From Chloroflexota bacterium (GTDB lineage Bacteria > Chloroflexota > Limnocylindria > QHBO01): DNA of 5,881 bases. The notes beneath the pieces are model-generated. The model saw only the letters and a list, made by a program, of their open reading frames with translations, did not search any database and had not been told where the DNA came from. The stretch lies in assembly GCA_005879815.1 (NCBI GenBank), contig VBKA01000009.1:1-5881 (forward strand). The letters run 5' to 3'. Shown piece by piece: positions 5,690-5,881 of the stretch (the first letter of the stretch is position 1; each line of letters begins with the position of its first letter). The position numbers were made by a program, and so were the translations under genes.

Positions 5690-5768
5690 GTTTTGAAACT
5701 CGCTCCTGCGTTTTAGCCCTTCGCCGATTCATGCGATTGCTGGGAGGGTGGAAAGGGTCCTACTCCCG

Positions 5769-5799
5769 GACTTAACCGATTAACCTCATGATCAACCTC
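5769..5799 (-). promoter_or_regulatory. Direct repeats upstream of the secreted gene, possible operator
   Basis: On the minus strand GAGGTTGATC (5799-5790) is followed 12 bases on by GAGGTTAATC (5787-5778), then directly by GGTTAAGTC (5777-5769). The first two copies differ at one of ten bases. They lie about 100 bases upstream of the start codon, a plausible place for regulator binding. I see no convincing -35/-10 pair, so promoter placement is open. The rest of 5690-5881 shows nothing I can assign. Confidence 0.3.
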
Positions 5800-5881
5800 T
5801 ACCGAGGGATTACAGGCGACCTCACGGTGCTGCGGCATTTGGCTCTTCTCACCAACAATGCGTGAAAACACCTGCCACACT

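Noticed and set aside
5673..5732. Upstream ATG at 5732 as start of the 463-residue protein
   Set aside because: It would place 20 polar, charged residues before the signal peptide, and the strong AAGGAGG serves the ATG at 5672.
5788..5865. Plus-strand 25-codon ORF starting MINLYRGITG
   Set aside because: It reads naturally but is very short, lacks a ribosome binding site and cannot be told from chance.
5713..5880. Minus-strand frame open from the right edge for 55 codons (ends SQQSHESAKG)
   Set aside because: It could be the C terminus of an upstream gene, but 55 open codons are expected by chance in this composition and no motif is visible.

Overview
The window is GC-rich, and every gene I can support lies on the minus strand. 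Two large secreted, cysteine-rich proteins flank a short stretch holding two small regulators and some decayed-looking small ORFs. The combination of poly-threonine linkers, a Myxococcus-type cysteine-rich repeat (CGNGVLDAGEQCDDGN) and Gly/Cys-rich beta-type domains suggests an environmental member of the old deltaproteobacterial assemblage. I lean towards the Candidatus Binatota/Binatia from memory of similar proteins; this is inference, not a database result.

Layout, in transcription order from the right edge. 5690-5881: upstream region of the second secreted gene, with GGTTAA-containing direct repeats. 4281-5672: a 463-residue exported protein with a signal peptide, an N-terminal beta-type domain, a run of Cys-rich repeats and a C-terminal domain. 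3411-4280: no confident gene; it holds a possible small secreted-protein gene split across two frames and two short ORFs in adjacent frames, which may be remnants. 2826-3410: a NusG/RfaH-like transcription elongation factor with NGN and KOW domains. 2482-2748: an 88-residue winged-helix protein of PadR type that stops right after the DNA-binding helices. 2299-2481: leader of the next gene, with an imperfect hairpin and a ribosome binding site. 1-2298: 766 residues of a very Cys-rich exported protein (56 Cys visible), running off the left edge. It is made of a signal peptide, two copies of a helical Cys module, an 11-threonine linker and a long Cys-rich beta-type region.

The NusG-like and PadR-like genes are 77 bases apart on one strand and are probably co-transcribed. 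The large secreted gene begins 183 bases after the PadR-like gene. A simple hypothesis is that this regulator pair acts on the long downstream gene, since specialised NusG paralogs usually serve long operons. No polysaccharide genes, the usual partners of such paralogs, are visible here. The functions of both secreted proteins are unknown; their architecture points to disulfide-rich proteins acting outside the cytoplasm.
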